NCBI GenBank assembly: GCA_949751835.1
Contig: CATKHK010000062.1
Coordinates: forward strand, 124,001 to 188,000
From: Blepharisma japonicum
Lineage: Eukaryota > Ciliophora > Heterotrichea > Heterotrichida > Blepharismidae
Length of the DNA: 64,000 nt
Reading direction: 5' to 3'
Part shown: one piece after another, positions 1 to 11,400 of the stretch
Layout of the letters: every line of letters starts with the position of its first letter
Position numbering within the stretch: position 1 is the first letter of the stretch
Made by a program: the position numbers and the translations under genes
The notes under the pieces: model-generated
Told to the model about the DNA's origin: nothing
Databases searched by the model: none
The model's input: only the letters and a program-made list of their open reading frames with translations

Positions 1-210
1 GCCTTTTTCAATATAAAAACCGGAATCAGATTTTTGAGATTTTGAAACAGATAATTCAAGATCATCTTTAGAAAGTTTTGATCCAATGCTTCAATTATTG
101 GGTTCAGGAATTCAGGAAGATCTAGAGCTTCCTGCTATTTGTTTTTGGATATTTTGCAAAGATTTTTTTATATTTGTAATTCGTTCTTCGACATCATAAT
201 CTGAAGACAT
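1..210 (-). CDS. Unknown protein, N-terminal 70 residues (runs off left edge)
   Basis: Reading leftward from the ATG whose first base is 210, the frame stays open to the window edge for exactly 70 codons. It contains two in-frame UGA codons, read as Trp (residues 33 and 40). The fragment begins MSSDYDVEERITNIKKSLQN, is rich in Ser, Lys and Gln, and has a short amphipathic stretch over residues 8-25 that could start a coiled coil. I do not recognise a family. The start is the first ATG after a stop-rich AT tract. The rest of the gene lies outside the window. Confidence 0.6.
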
Positions 211-945
211 CTTTATGTATTTTAATTTTAGATATTCATATCATAAATATTTATACTGTTAAAGAGAGAAATGGAGCCTACAAAGAAAAGGCTTTATTGA
301 ATTAACTATATTAACAATTTTATCTATAGAGATTTCATATTCAAAAAAACTAAGATAAATAAGAAAAAATCAATTAATTATCATATAAATAAAATATGAT
401 TATGCAGGCAAATCTTTTATGAGTTCATTGCAATATTATCTTTGCTAAATAATACTATGCGGAATTGAAAGTTTCAATTTTTAAAATACTAAAAAATTAA
501 GATAGAATCTAAGCTTATCATTAATTTTTTAATTCCCCTATTTTCAATCAATAATAAATTAATATTTAATGGAGCTTAATAATAATAATTATTTAATTAT
601 AATGGAGTTCCAAATAAGTTATTTTAATCCATTTCAAATTGAATAGGCATTGAACCTTCAAAAAATTTAACAAAATGTTTAAAAATTGTAATGTTAAGAA
701 TCAATGCAGTCCTCGAGCTTAATATAAATGAAATAAATATTTCACATCTTCAAAAGAACTAAAAAATTTCCACAAATATCAGACTTAAAACTCAAAATTT
801 ATTAATTCAAAAAAAATACACACATTTTCACAATTTTCCGCAAAGAATAATGTGCTTTAAATATAAAAAATAATTAAGACGAATTACAAAAACATCACTC
901 CATTTTAGCTAAGATAATTTCACGCCAATAATTAAATTTTCTAAG
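211..945. other. Intergenic, AT-rich, divergent promoters
   Basis: This 735-base spacer lies between two divergently transcribed genes. It is very AT-rich with many stops in all frames, even with UGA read as sense. I see no RNA gene or repeat. It must hold the 5' flanks of both neighbours. Confidence 0.6.
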
Positions 946-1560
946 ATGGTTGATTGCATTGACGAATACTTGGGATCAGAATACACATGCCAATTTGATT
1001 TCTTGTTGGAATCAATGCAGTCAGAATTAATGCATCCTAATGAGCGTAAACTTTCATTCGTTGACTTACTGAGTCATTCGTACGCACATTACACAGATGT
1101 AATCCTTATACAGATCCCTAGCATAGATTCTATGCCTGATCATTTCGACGAACAAACACTTACACAATCATTCACTCAAGAGGATTGCGAGGTCAAGCTG
1201 AATCCCTTGATTTATGAGGTCTATGAGACCCAGATTCAAAAGCAAAAGAAAAAAAAGCCTATTGTCGCCAAGGACACAATTGTTGTCATACACAAGCCTG
1301 TCGAACTCACTCCAGACCACATCATCGGGACAATTACGCTTGAAGAGCGCCGAAAAAAAATTAAAAAATACCTGGAGAAAAGACAGAGGCGAACGTGGAA
1401 CAAAAAGATCTCTTATGACTGCCGAAAGCGAGTCGCTGACGGCCGATTAAGGATCAAAGGGAGATTTGTGACAAAAGAGCAGGCGATAGCCATTCTTGGG
1501 ATTGACCACCCAGCTGTACAGAATTTGTTGGCGATGGAAAGGGAAAGCCAGAATAATTAG
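946..1560 (+). CDS. CCT-motif protein
   Basis: A 204-residue protein. Residues 134-176 match the CCT motif known from plant CONSTANS/TOC1-type regulators: a basic stretch ERRKKIKKYLEKRQRR, then NKKISYDCRKRVADGRLRIKG followed by RFV. CCT motifs mediate nuclear localisation and binding to NF-Y-type or DNA partners, so a nuclear regulatory role is likely (inference). The N-terminal 100 residues are acidic and unrecognised, and residues 98-104 are a Gln/Lys run. No intron or UGA codon is present; the single Trp is UGG. It stops with UAG. The start is the first in-frame ATG after an upstream stop. Confidence 0.8.
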   Translation: MVDCIDEYLGSEYTCQFDFLLESMQSELMHPNERKLSFVDLLSHSYAHYTDVILIQIPSIDSMPDHFDEQTLTQSFTQEDCEVKLNPLIYEVYETQIQKQKKKKPIVAKDTIVVIHKPVELTPDHIIGTITLEERRKKIKKYLEKRQRRTWNKKISYDCRKRVADGRLRIKGRFVTKEQAIAILGIDHPAVQNLLAMERESQNN

Positions 1561-2007
1561 TTATATAGCGTAATCTGAATGGTGATTCATTATGAATAAG
1601 GACTTATACGTTTCGTTTATTTTTTGGGCTTATTTTGAGATTTATCGGAGAAATCTTGAAAAATCAAAAATCTGATAGAGGGAGAATAAATTAATTAAAT
1701 AGGAATAAAGCTAGTCAATAAATAGGTGAAGTAATTTAGAAATTCTGTAAATTTATTAATTTAGAAATTTTTATTTAGATAATTTTAGAAGCATATAAAT
1801 TATGAGTCAAAGCCCATTAATGACTAAATTTTTTATTAAATATTTTATCGAAATTCAAAGTTTAGTTGAAAACTTTTAATATATAAGCATCACATTCAGC
1901 AACTCCGCAAAAATATAAAATTGGATACTTTTGAACTAAGCTGATAATTCTTGAAAATGCATTCCTTGTGTTAACAAATGTCTTATTTTTAGTTTATAAT
2001 TATTAAA
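1561..2007. other. Intergenic, AT-rich
   Basis: A 447-base spacer between two plus-strand ORFs. Stops are frequent in all frames. Nothing recognisable is seen. Confidence 0.55.
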
Positions 2008-2268
2008 ATGAAACTATTAAAATTTCTTAATTTGTGGAATGAAGCAAGAGCAGATTATCATGTAGCTGAAAAATTATCAGAAAGCAAGTCATTTAGAAAA
2101 TTTGTAGTAGGAGTCGTTGAATTTCCTCGAAAAATCGCTGATTATTTAGTCCCTGATCATGAAATTGCAGAATTGAAGAGAAAAGAAGATGAAAAGAACT
2201 CAAAATCGTCGAAGACATACCTGCTTGAAGATAGAAACAACCCAAAATATGTAAGTAATAAAAAATAA
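2008..2268 (+). CDS. Small hypothetical protein, 86 aa
   Basis: An 86-codon ORF beginning MKLLKFLNLWNEARADYHVA and ending in UAA. The sequence is Lys/Glu-rich, with a hydrophobic amphipathic N-terminus and a charged C-terminus. It has no cysteines, no clear signal peptide and no recognised domain. Its base composition is less AT-rich than the flanks, which suggests coding, but it lies alone between long spacers and could be spurious or a remnant. Confidence 0.4.
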   Translation: MKLLKFLNLWNEARADYHVAEKLSESKSFRKFVVGVVEFPRKIADYLVPDHEIAELKRKEDEKNSKSSKTYLLEDRNNPKYVSNKK

Positions 2269-2847
2269 AGCCTGTTTTCAAACCGAATGGTTTAATCAGA
2301 TCAAAATAGAAATAATTTTAAGTGTTAATAAGCCATTATTTAAACAATATTCAGCTTATCAGCTAAAATTATTGTTTCTAATAGCCCCACCTAATGCCAA
2401 ACACCATAAAATTGAGATTTTAAATCTTCTTAATTGAGTAGATAAATCTTATGCTCATTCACAATATTAATTCACTGTAAAAAAATAAGGAAAATATCTG
2501 AATTTTTTAATTAGCTTTGTAATATATTTTAAATATTAGCTATTAAGAATCAATATCCTAGCTATTTGATTTAATTTGATTAAATTAAACTTTTTTTGTT
2601 AGTTTGCGAATCAATACCTAATTTTAAAATTGGTTGATTTAAATTATTCAAATTCATGAATTAATCTAATCAGATTATAGATTTTAAAAGAGTATAAATT
2701 ATCACTTAGGATAACTATGAAAGTTCGCACATATAAGTTTTCTTTATCTTTTTAAGAATCTTTTGAAGAAGCTTTAGACGAGTTAGATTGTAGTAAATGA
2801 AAATTGTGGGAATTTATACAAAATTCATAGCTTTAAGTTTCAGACAT
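2269..2847. other. Intergenic upstream of the tRNA gene
   Basis: A 579-base AT-rich spacer with no sustained ORF. The end just before the tRNA may contribute to its expression, but the main RNA polymerase III boxes are internal to the tRNA. Confidence 0.5.
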
Positions 2848-2891
2848 GACTGTTTGGCCGAGCGGTCTAAGGCGGTAGCTTAAGGCGCTAT

Positions 2892-2922
<31 letters not shown>

Positions 2923-2927
2923 AGTCA
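2848..2927 (+). tRNA. tRNA-Leu (anticodon AAG)
   Basis: An 80-base class II tRNA. The acceptor stem GACTGTT pairs with AGCAGTC, with one G-T pair. The D-arm contains GGCCGAGCGGTCTAAGGC, a Leu-type A box. The anticodon stem GTAGC/GCTAT encloses the loop TTAAGGC, giving anticodon AAG, which reads CUU and CUC as Leu. A long variable arm (around TCCGAAAGGGC) precedes the T stem GTGGG-TTCAAAT-CCCAC. The discriminator base is A. There is no intron and CCA is not encoded. A run of six T at 2928-2933 is a typical RNA polymerase III terminator. Confidence 0.93.
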
Positions 2928-2933
2928 TTTTTT
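2928..2933 (+). terminator. Pol III T-run after tRNA-Leu
   Basis: Six consecutive T residues directly follow the discriminator base of the tRNA gene, as expected for RNA polymerase III termination. Confidence 0.75.
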
Positions 2934-3120
2934 AATATTATCATTTTTGGAATTATTTAATTTTGTAATATATAAAGATATCATTTTTTTGCTTATTAAT
3001 CATTAAAAGATATATGAAATCTTAAATGATTAAAATTTGATTCAATGATTTTTTTCTATTTGTAATGAAATATTATTCAATTCAATTTCTTAATAGTTTT
3101 CTAAACTTATATTCTTATAT

Positions 3121-5046
3121 TTATAAATTTCCAATTTTAGCACCTTTCCGTGCTTGAAGCTTCGTCATCAATGAAGACAGCGCGTTTCCAGACTTTTTAG
3201 CCTTTATAATATTTTCAAAACTAATAGCCGCTTTTGAATCAATAGACAGATTTCTCGATCTGTCATGCCCTATTGATGGTTTTGGCTGGGGTGTTGATTT
3301 CATCGAGCTTTCATTGCTCATTTCATCTTCTTTATCTTCGAAAAATGGTGAAGTCTGTATATTAAAGCTCGGGACTGAAACTGAATGTGAATGATGTGAC
3401 TGGGCAATGGTCAATTTATTTTTCAAATCTTTTATTTCAAGCTCTTTTTGTATAAGCTGTTTATTTAGTTCTTCTACTTTGTGGTCATCTTTCTACCTAA
3501 AATTTACCTTTTGAAAGCCATTATTATCTTGCTCGAAAATAATATCCGATAAAGCCAAAATATACTCTTTCATAGAATTAAAGTGCTCTCTGTTAAAATG
3601 TGCTTTATATGACTTTCTAGGCTCACTTGCGGAGGCTAAATAGAGCTTACAGCTTGATCTTAAAGATTTGCTGCGGACTTCTATTTCATGTCTGAAAATA
3701 TCTTTAAAAGTTTTGGATCTTTTTAATATTGGGTATAATCTTACAGAAGACAGCAAGGTATTTAGAGTAATAAAATCCCATCGCAGCCATTTTAGGATGG
3801 GTGATATGTTTTCTTCACACAGCTCAAATGGACACTGCTCACATCATTTTCCGACAAGGTTCAAAGCTTGGTCTTCTGACTTTATATTTAAATATTTGTA
3901 CTTCAAAATTACCTCAAGATTACTTTGAGAAAATTTTTCTAAGCTTTCATTTTCCAATGTTGATTCTGGGTTTTTAGCCAAATGCTGTAGGATTGAGGAA
4001 TATAAAAATTCAACCTTTGCAAAAATTTTGATTTTTAATTCAGAAATACTCTGTTGGTTAAACGGTGAAATAGTTCTGATTATATCTTGAGAATTTGACC
4101 CTGCAAGAATTGGGATTAAATTTGGGTGTTTTCCTGCTAGATCTTCATCATTAATTTGTACAGCATAAGAAATCACCACAATAGAATCTTTTGTGATTCC
4201 TTTATTTGATTTTAGTTCTGTATGTTTTAGAGAAACTTCTAATTTATTTTCATGCTCAAAGCTTCATATACACAAGACCCAGCTCAGCCCGCTAACTTCG
4301 AATGGTTCAGATTCTCTATAGAAATTCCCAGACTCAAAATGCATGATATTTCAAGTAAAACCTTCCAACTGCCTATTATTGATATTAGAGCTCAATATTT
4401 TGGTTTCTTCTTTATCCAATAAATCAAGCAGTGATGAAGCTCCTTTTAGTTCTTTGATTTTTTCAATAATATATGAGTTATCAGAGCTCGCCACAATTAA
4501 ATTTTGTTCCATTGAGCTTCCAATTAAGTCTTCTACTAAATGAACTTCCATCTTCTCAATGACTGACTGAAATTTAGAAAAAATAAAGGTTGAGTTTTTA
4601 GCTGAATAGTCTAACGTCGCATGATATAAGATTTTCCAGTGTTCTGCTACAGGAGGTGTTGTAATCTTTGTGAAGGCGTCCTGTAGAAATAATAAAACTG
4701 TTTCTTTAGTTAGTCCTGGGGATATAATATCAGTTATCAATAAAATTTGCAGTTTTGTGTCTTTAAAGAAGTCTGAAAGCCAAAGGAGCTTTTGGATGTT
4801 GAATAGGTCAGATTTCTGGATTTTTCCTGTCTCAAGATATGAAAGGTATAGGTTAAGAGAAATAGGAGTCACCCATTCAGGAAGAAGGACTCTCACCTCA
4901 GCATAATTTTCAGATCCATTCAAGATTTCTTGAAAATAGCTGCTTTTTGATATTAAAAGTTGCTTGTTTGCTCTTATAGTGTCGTTTTCTACAGCAAAAA
5001 CGACTTCTCCATCCAGATTGATGCCTTGATTTTCTAAAGCATTCAT
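3121..5046 (-). CDS. BTB domain protein with MATH-like second domain
   Basis: A 636-residue protein after removing a 15-nt intron at 3493-3507. Residues about 10-115 look like a BTB/POZ fold: DGEVVFAVENDTIRANKQLL is followed by KSSYFQEIL, the usual 'internal standard held, then F..mL' pattern. Residues about 235-345 (FEVSGLSWVLCIW ... KLEVSLKHTE ... DSIVVISYAVQI) resemble a MATH/TRAF-type sandwich, less certainly. A coiled coil lies near residues 510-545, across the splice site, and the tail is Ser/Lys-rich. BTB-MATH proteins are commonly cullin-3 adaptors, so a substrate-recruitment role is inferred. Several Trp codons are UGA. It ends 44 bases from the Rab-like gene's stop on the same strand. 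Confidence 0.72.
3493..3507 (-). other. 15-nt intron (BTB gene)
   Basis: Minus-strand sequence GTAAATTTTAGGTAG. It is phase 0, has A at position 10, and the acceptor TAG is an in-frame stop if the intron is retained. Removal joins FQK to KDDHKVEEL in one coiled coil. Confidence 0.85.
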
Positions 5047-5090
5047 AATTTAATAATAAATCAGTTAATAAAGAGGGTTTTTCATAAATA

Positions 5091-5714
5091 TTAGTAACAT
5101 AAACTTAGCTCGCTGGAAGCTGTTTTTCGCTTAGTCATTATGGCTTCAGCGATTTTTTTGAAAAGCAAATCAATATTTAATGAAGACTTCGCTGAAGTCT
5201 CAAGCCATTCCATATTATGTGTTTTGCTAAATTTTTTTGCCATTGCCTCAGAAACTTGTTTATTGCTGTTGTCAGCTTTATTTCCTACCAGAAATAAAAT
5301 GCAGTTCGGTTCTTTTGAAATTAGGTCATTAACCCAATATGAGCATTTTTCAAACGACTTTAAATTGGCTACATCATAGACTATAACACCGACTGAAGTA
5401 TCCCTGTAATATAAAGGCATCAATGATTTAAATCGTTCTTGACCCGCTGTGTCCCATAGGTCTAGGGCGATGGTTTTATTGATGTCTAGAGGAATATTTG
5501 TCTTAAATTGTGCTGAATTTGTGTTGACGATGGATTGATGAAATTGCACTCCAAGTGTGATTTCATGAGTTTCGTCAAAAAGGTTGTAGATGTGCCGCTG
5601 GAGAATTGATGATTTTCCAACTCCTGAATCACCTAGAAATATGACTTTATTTTCGATTTTTGCACTGCATCTGAGCTCTCTTTTATTTCTCTTTTTTCTA
5701 TTGTTGCAACACAT
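5091..5714 (-). CDS. Rab-like small GTPase without C-terminal prenyl motif
   Basis: A 207-residue Ras-superfamily GTPase of Rab type. G1 is GDSGVGKSS (residues about 29-37), the switch I Thr lies in EITLGVQF, G3 is DLWDTAGQERF, G4 is GNKAD and G5 is ETSAKS, so nucleotide binding should be intact. The C-terminus ends ELSLCY, with no CC, CXC or CaaX, so ordinary Rab geranylgeranylation looks unlikely. The N-terminus is MCCNNRKKRNKR, a Cys pair followed by basic residues that could anchor by palmitoylation (inference). Its ATG lies 14 bases after the stop of the upstream coiled-coil gene. No other Met could serve as the start. Confidence 0.9.
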   Translation of the reverse strand: MCCNNRKKRNKRELRCSAKIENKVIFLGDSGVGKSSILQRHIYNLFDETHEITLGVQFHQSIVNTNSAQFKTNIPLDINKTIALDLWDTAGQERFKSLMPLYYRDTSVGVIVYDVANLKSFEKCSYWVNDLISKEPNCILFLVGNKADNSNKQVSEAMAKKFSKTHNMEWLETSAKSSLNIDLLFKKIAEAIMTKRKTASSELSLCY

Positions 5715-5728
5715 TTTTACTCCTAATA

Positions 5729-7129
5729 TTAAAAGATTAAATGAGTTGGAATCCTATTATAGTCACAGACCTTCGAAATAGCTCGAGACAGCGACTCATG
5801 TTTAAACTGCATCTCTTTTTCTATATCTTCCAAAATTTCCTGAGAACTCCTCCGATAACCTTCTAAATTTCTCTCAAGATCTCCTATTTTTTCATTCAAA
5901 TTTTTATTTTCACCATAAAACGACCTCGAAAGACACTCAATTTTATTTCCGATGCTTAAATTAAGGTCTCCAGTCTGTGCCAAATAAGAGTCTCTCTCAA
6001 ATTGTTCATGCAAAATTGAAATTTCAGCTGAAAGCTTCGCAATCTTTTTTTCTTGATTTTCCATAAGCTCTTGCTGTCTAGCAGAAAGTGAGTGCTTAAT
6101 TTCAGCGACTCTTTCAATGGTCTGTGTGGTTAAATTTTGCAAGACTGAATGATCATGTTTTATTGATCCTTGATAATGTTCAAGCTGTTCTTGGACTTCG
6201 CTGATTTGTTGGGCAAGCTCTTTAGAATTGATTTGAATGGTGTCATCATAAGTGTCAAGTCTACGCTTATTGTCATCTCTGAGAAGTTCTAAGTCTTTTT
6301 CTAATTTTTGCCGCTTAGAGTCAATGAAGTCGATTTTGTCTTTGAGGTCAAAGGATTCTTTTTTAAGCCGGCCTGCGTCGATATCGGAGTTTTCTTTATA
6401 GCTGTCAAATGTAAGCTTAAATTTTCTCAGCTCCAAGCTAAGTTCTTTAAAATCTTCAGCGTTTCGAAACCCTTTTTCCCTTGTGTCTTTGAGTTCAAAT
6501 CCTAAATTGTCTAATCGTTCGTTTACAATATCGAACTTATCATAGACTTCTCTCCTAATTTTGCTAGAAGACGCTGAAATTAAGTCATCAAGCCTAATAT
6601 TAAGCTCATTCCTGAGCTGATTGGAAGAGCTTTCTATTAAATTTTCGGTTTTCGACTCAATTTCTTTTTTAAAATGAGCCATGTTTACATCCACAATATA
6701 CCTATAGCTGTCATTAAGTTCTTTTTTAAGCTGTATAATTGACTTGTTTTGTTCAGTCATGGATGTATCGAGTACATTTATTATTTTTTCTTGCTGCTGG
6801 AGCTTCGGTGATAAAACTGAATATTCTTTTCTTGCTTCATTCAAAATTTCTTCTCGAAGATTTCCTAGCTGTCCTAGAATATTCCCTGACAAGTCTTCAA
6901 AAGCAATCTTTAATGCATTTATTTGAATAGACAGCTGTTGATGATTCTATATAAAAATTACTTTATAATTCATTTGCTCCAACGACTCAGTGACATCAGA
7001 TTCTTTTGCCAAGTTTTCTTTGAGCTCTTCGATAGCATAAGTCATAGTATCAAGCTTTTCTCTGAGTTTTACTGGATTTTTCATCTTATTTAGAGAAGAT
7101 TTCGTTGGAGAGTAGACACTTTTTCTCAT
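5729..7129 (-). CDS. Coiled-coil protein, 461 aa
   Basis: A 461-residue protein from two exons split by a 15-nt intron at 6947-6961. It is almost entirely predicted coiled coil, with heptad-rich Leu, Glu and Lys. A short basic N-terminus, MRKSVYSPTKSSLNKMKNPV, carries SP/TK sites. It has no globular domain. SF-assemblin-like or basal-body fibre proteins share this basic-head plus long-coil layout with S/T-P motifs, so a cytoskeletal filament role is possible but not established. The C-terminal end is CDYNRIPTHLIF. It stops with UAA, 14 bases before the Rab-like start. Confidence 0.75.
6947..6961 (-). other. 15-nt intron (coiled-coil gene)
   Basis: Minus-strand sequence GTAATTTTTATATAG. It is phase 0, has A at position 10, and ends in an in-frame TAG. 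Confidence 0.85.
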
Positions 7130-7201
7130 TTTTGTTTGAATTTCTTTATAGTTCCATTCTATGAAAAAGCAAGAATTTATATATAAAAATAATTATCAAG
7201 T

Positions 7202-8323
7202 CTATAAATCTAATAAATTCACATTTTGGACTTCCTTCTTTGACTCAGCTTTCTGATACACAGGTACGCTTAAATTCGCTAGATTTTGCTTGTTTTCATT
7301 ATCTGGCCCAAAAAGTCCATCAGAAAAGATATTGATGCTGTCCACATAGCTTGAATTTAAATGTTCTCTGTTTTTATTGTCCTCATAAATAAACCCTTCC
7401 TCCTCATTCTTTATTAATAAATTCCCTATTTTTGCTTGGCTACTTACGCTTTCACATTGTAAAGTGTTGTAAAAGAAAATGGCAATGGAGTCTAATACAT
7501 ATTGAGGTCTTGCGCTATTATGGTCGCCTTCTACAATTGATAAACTTTTATCGCCTGCATATTTTGCATATAAATCATGGGTATGGCTTGGGCTTATTAG
7601 CATGTCTCCATTAGCACAGATAAACATTGCAGGAATAAAGCATTTGTTTACATGGTCAATAGGCTCTAAGTCATTTATATTAAACCCAGCTTTTTTTTTG
7701 ATCGTTTTTCTTATCATTGACTTGGCGACTGAGACAATAAATCCAGGAATCTTTGAGTATGTTCTTGCTAGCTCGTCTGAGAGACGACTTAAAGAACAGA
7801 ACGGGCTATCAATAACCATTCCAGCAATAGAGGGATCTCTATCTCCATGCAGTAATGAAGTAGCTGCTCCCATACTTCTTCCCCATAGGCCAATGCATGA
7901 AACTTTTCCTGAAACCCTCAAAAATTCCACAACAGTTGATAAATCATCCCTTTCATACCAGCCAAGTGAAATAAAATCTCCTTCTGAAAGTCCTGAGCCT
8001 GAGGTATCTAAACAGAAAACTGTAATGTTCACTGGCAGAAGAACTTGAGTGGCAGTGAGTGCTTCAAGTCTTGAACTGCTGTTTCCATGGAGATAAATTA
8101 CACAAGGCAACCTCTCAGAAACTCTTTCTTCACGGACTGGCTCAAAATGAGAGCAGGCAAGCCTAAGACCTCGAGAATTGTAAAGATCAAGATCTGTTCG
8201 CTGAAATGTTTTATTTTCCAGTGAAAATTCAGCTGGGCCGAGATCTAGGGGGTCATATACTTCTCGTGGAGGTCTAATTATTGCTTTTCAGAGTTCTTCG
8301 TAGCCTTTTTTCAAAAATGACAT
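7202..8323 (-). CDS. Alpha/beta hydrolase (serine hydrolase)
   Basis: A 373-residue alpha/beta hydrolase. After LPCVIYLHGNSSSR (oxyanion-hole HGN) come the nucleophile elbow GRSMG (Ser about 150), an acid Asp at about 240 (FICANGDMLIS) and His at about 268 (EGDHNSARP). The catalytic triad is therefore complete. The N-terminal LWKAIIRPPREVYDPLDLGP segment is, to my knowledge, typical of a ciliate-expanded group related to ABHD17/S33-type hydrolases. The substrate is not predictable. Translation must start at the ATG at 8323 and read one UGA as Trp (residue 12); starting later would lose this segment. The C-terminal 90 residues are charged and low-complexity. Confidence 0.88.
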
Positions 8324-8493
8324 GATTTAAATTTGTATGATAGATTTCGAAAAAAATACTTAAATTCATTGTTATGAAATTATAAATATACTAATTATAG
8401 CACTATAGCTAAAAATCTTATTTGATTTTTATCATATAATTACTTATTGTACCATTTGAATAAATTACTTAATAATTAAATGAACTCTTGAAA

Positions 8494-11400
8494 TTATTCT
8501 TCTAATTCCTCTTCTTTCTCCTTCTCTTTTTCTAAAATTTTTATTTTTTCTTCCTGCTCTTTAATAATCCTCTCTTTTTCCAGCAAATCCTCCTCGTACA
8601 TTTGGATCATATTTTTATAGTCCTGCGTCAAAGGTGCTTCAGTTTTCATTTTTATAATAGAATCAAAACTTGAAGCCCCAAATAAGCTTTCTTCTCCGAA
8701 TGCAAATAACGAAGATTCCTCAGGTATTTCAGCAATGCTTTCTTTATGAATTTTAGGGGAGCCTAAATAAGCTTCTAATGGATCAAGCTTATTATGTCTA
8801 GGACTACACATTAGCATTCTTGATTTAAAATCAGAAAACACTTGTTTTATAGAATCAGCCAGCTTGCTTGGGTCTGATTCCGCTATTTGTGGCTCAATTT
8901 TATCGACCAAGCTTTTTAGTCTTTTATTTTCCCTTCTTATTATCCCGTTTTCTTTGGTCAAATTATCAATATTTGCTGTGAGCTCTTCATGTAAAAATTC
9001 ATCTTGTTTTTGGATCTCTAAATTATCTTCAGACCTACTTTCTTTAAGTGCGGCAATTTCTAGTTCAGCTTTTTCTTTATAGTCTGCATACTCATCCTTC
9101 AATTTTTGTAATTCTAAACCTGAAAATTCTAGCTCTTTTGTAATTGAGTCAATTATTGTTTCCATTTGAGAATTTTCAAATTCTAACCTATTTATTTCTT
9201 TTTTAAAGTTTTTTATGTCCTCAAACATTTGTTTGATATTTTCAGCGTGCTCTTCTTCGATTTTTACGATTTTTTCATTGTTTTTTTCTTCCTCTTCTTG
9301 GATTTTATTATAAAGTTCTGCATTTAGCGCCTTGAGTTTTTCCAGGTCTTCTTTTAAGCTAATTTCTTGATTTTCGCTTGTTAAATTATTGATTCGGTTT
9401 TTAAGTTTTGCGTTTTCTTCAATTAGACTTGAGACTTGATGCATTTTATTTTCCATTGAGGACTTCATAAGCCTTTCACGACTTTCATATTTTGTAGAAA
9501 TTTCTTCAAATTGCAATTTTAATTTTTCAGCTTCTTCTTCATGCCTTTGGTTTGATTTATGTGCTTCGTCAGTAAGACGAATATTTTCAAGCATTAGCTC
9601 TTCACATTTTTTTTCGAAAGATGTGACTCCTCCTATTTGAGATTTTAGATCATCTATTTCATCTTGATGCTTATTGCACTGCATTATTAATTTATCTCTG
9701 GTTTCTAATAGCTTAGCTTTTTCAGTCTCTAAAGATAATTTGATTTTATTTAAATCATCTTTCTCTGAGAGCATTTTTTCATGATCAGCTGAAATTTTTG
9801 CTATTACACAGCTGAGGTCTGCTTTTTCTTTTTCAAGTTTGGCTATTTTCTGAGGTAACTCTTCAGCTTTATTTAATATTAAATTTAAATCTGATTTTTC
9901 TTTTTCTAGCTTCGCTATTTTTTGCGGATACTCTTCAGCTGAAATTTTATTTAGAATTGAAGCAAGCTCAGATTTTTCTTTTTCAAGCCTGGATATTCTT
10001 TGAGGATATTCTTCATTTGAAAATTTATTCACGATAGATGCAAGCTCTGATTTTTCTTTTTCAAGTTTTGCAATTCTTTGAGGAAAATCTTCTGAGGACA
10101 TATTATCTAAGACTGACTTTAAATCAGAATTCTCTTTTTCAAGTCTTGCAATTTTTTGGGGGTATTCTTCTGCTGAGAAGTTGTTTATGACTAAATTAAG
10201 GTCAGATTTTTCTTTTTCAAATTTCATTAGTTTTTGAAGAAGCTCCTGTGAAGGAGCTTCAGTCTTTTGGCAGTTTTCTAATTGTGATTTTATGGATTCT
10301 AGCTGCTCTTTTAAAACATTTATTTGAAGCTTTAGACTGTTATTCTCTGATTCTAAGCCAATTGATTTTTCTTTAAGTTGAAGGTAAGAAGAGACATTGC
10401 TGTTTCTAATTGACCACGCTGTTTTGAACTTTAAAAATTTAGCCAGCAATTTGTTTGGAGAAGATAATAATTTCTCACTTTTTAATAAAATCAGCTTTAA
10501 TTGATTTTCAAAGTGGCTTTGAACTGAAAGGATTTGGCTTTGAATCTGAGTCACAGTATATTCACTAACAGCCGAAATTTTTAGATTTTTAATTTTTTCT
10601 TTTTGTTTTGCAACTTTAATTGATAGCACCTTTGAGCTGTCCTCTTGTAAAGGAGCTGGATTTTGGCTTTCAACATCATTTTCAATCATGAGCTCATTCT
10701 TTTCAAACTCCAAGATCCCAAGCCTTTCTTTTAGTTCAAAAACTTCATCTGATAAGTGTTTATTTTGATTCTCATAATTTAGCAATTGGATTTCTAACTC
10801 TTGGCTGGGTTTCAACAATTCCTCTTGCTGCTTATTTCTTCTTTCAGAGTTTTGCAGTTCAATACTTAGCTGTTGGATCTGATTTAGCAGCTCATCTTGA
10901 ATTTTCCCTTTTCTTTCAGAATTTTGCAGCCTTGCTTCAAGGTCCTGATTTTGCTTTTGAGTATCTTCTAGTTGTTTTTTAATTTTTTCGAAATTTTTTA
11001 GTTTAGAATCTAATTCTTGATTTTGCCTTTGAATATCACTAGTTTGTTTATTAAGCTTTTCAGCAAATTGTAGCCTACCTTCTAATTCTTGATTTTGCTT
11101 TTGAAGATCATCAAACTGTTTACTACGCTTTTCGTAGTTCTGCAGTCTTGCTGCCTGCTCTTGGTTTTGCTTTTGGAAATCATCAACTTGTTTTATCATT
11201 TTCTCATAATTTTGAAGTCTGGTTTCCAGTTCTTGATTCTGCTTAGCCAGGTCAGATTTTTCTTTTTCAGATTTTTTTGACTTGTTTTCTAGGTCTTTAA
11301 TTCGTTTTTGGGTTTCTTCATTCGATTGGTTTAATCCTTTCAGTCTTTCATTATATTCTTCAGATATATTTTCAAGTACTTTTTTTTCTTTCAAAATTTT

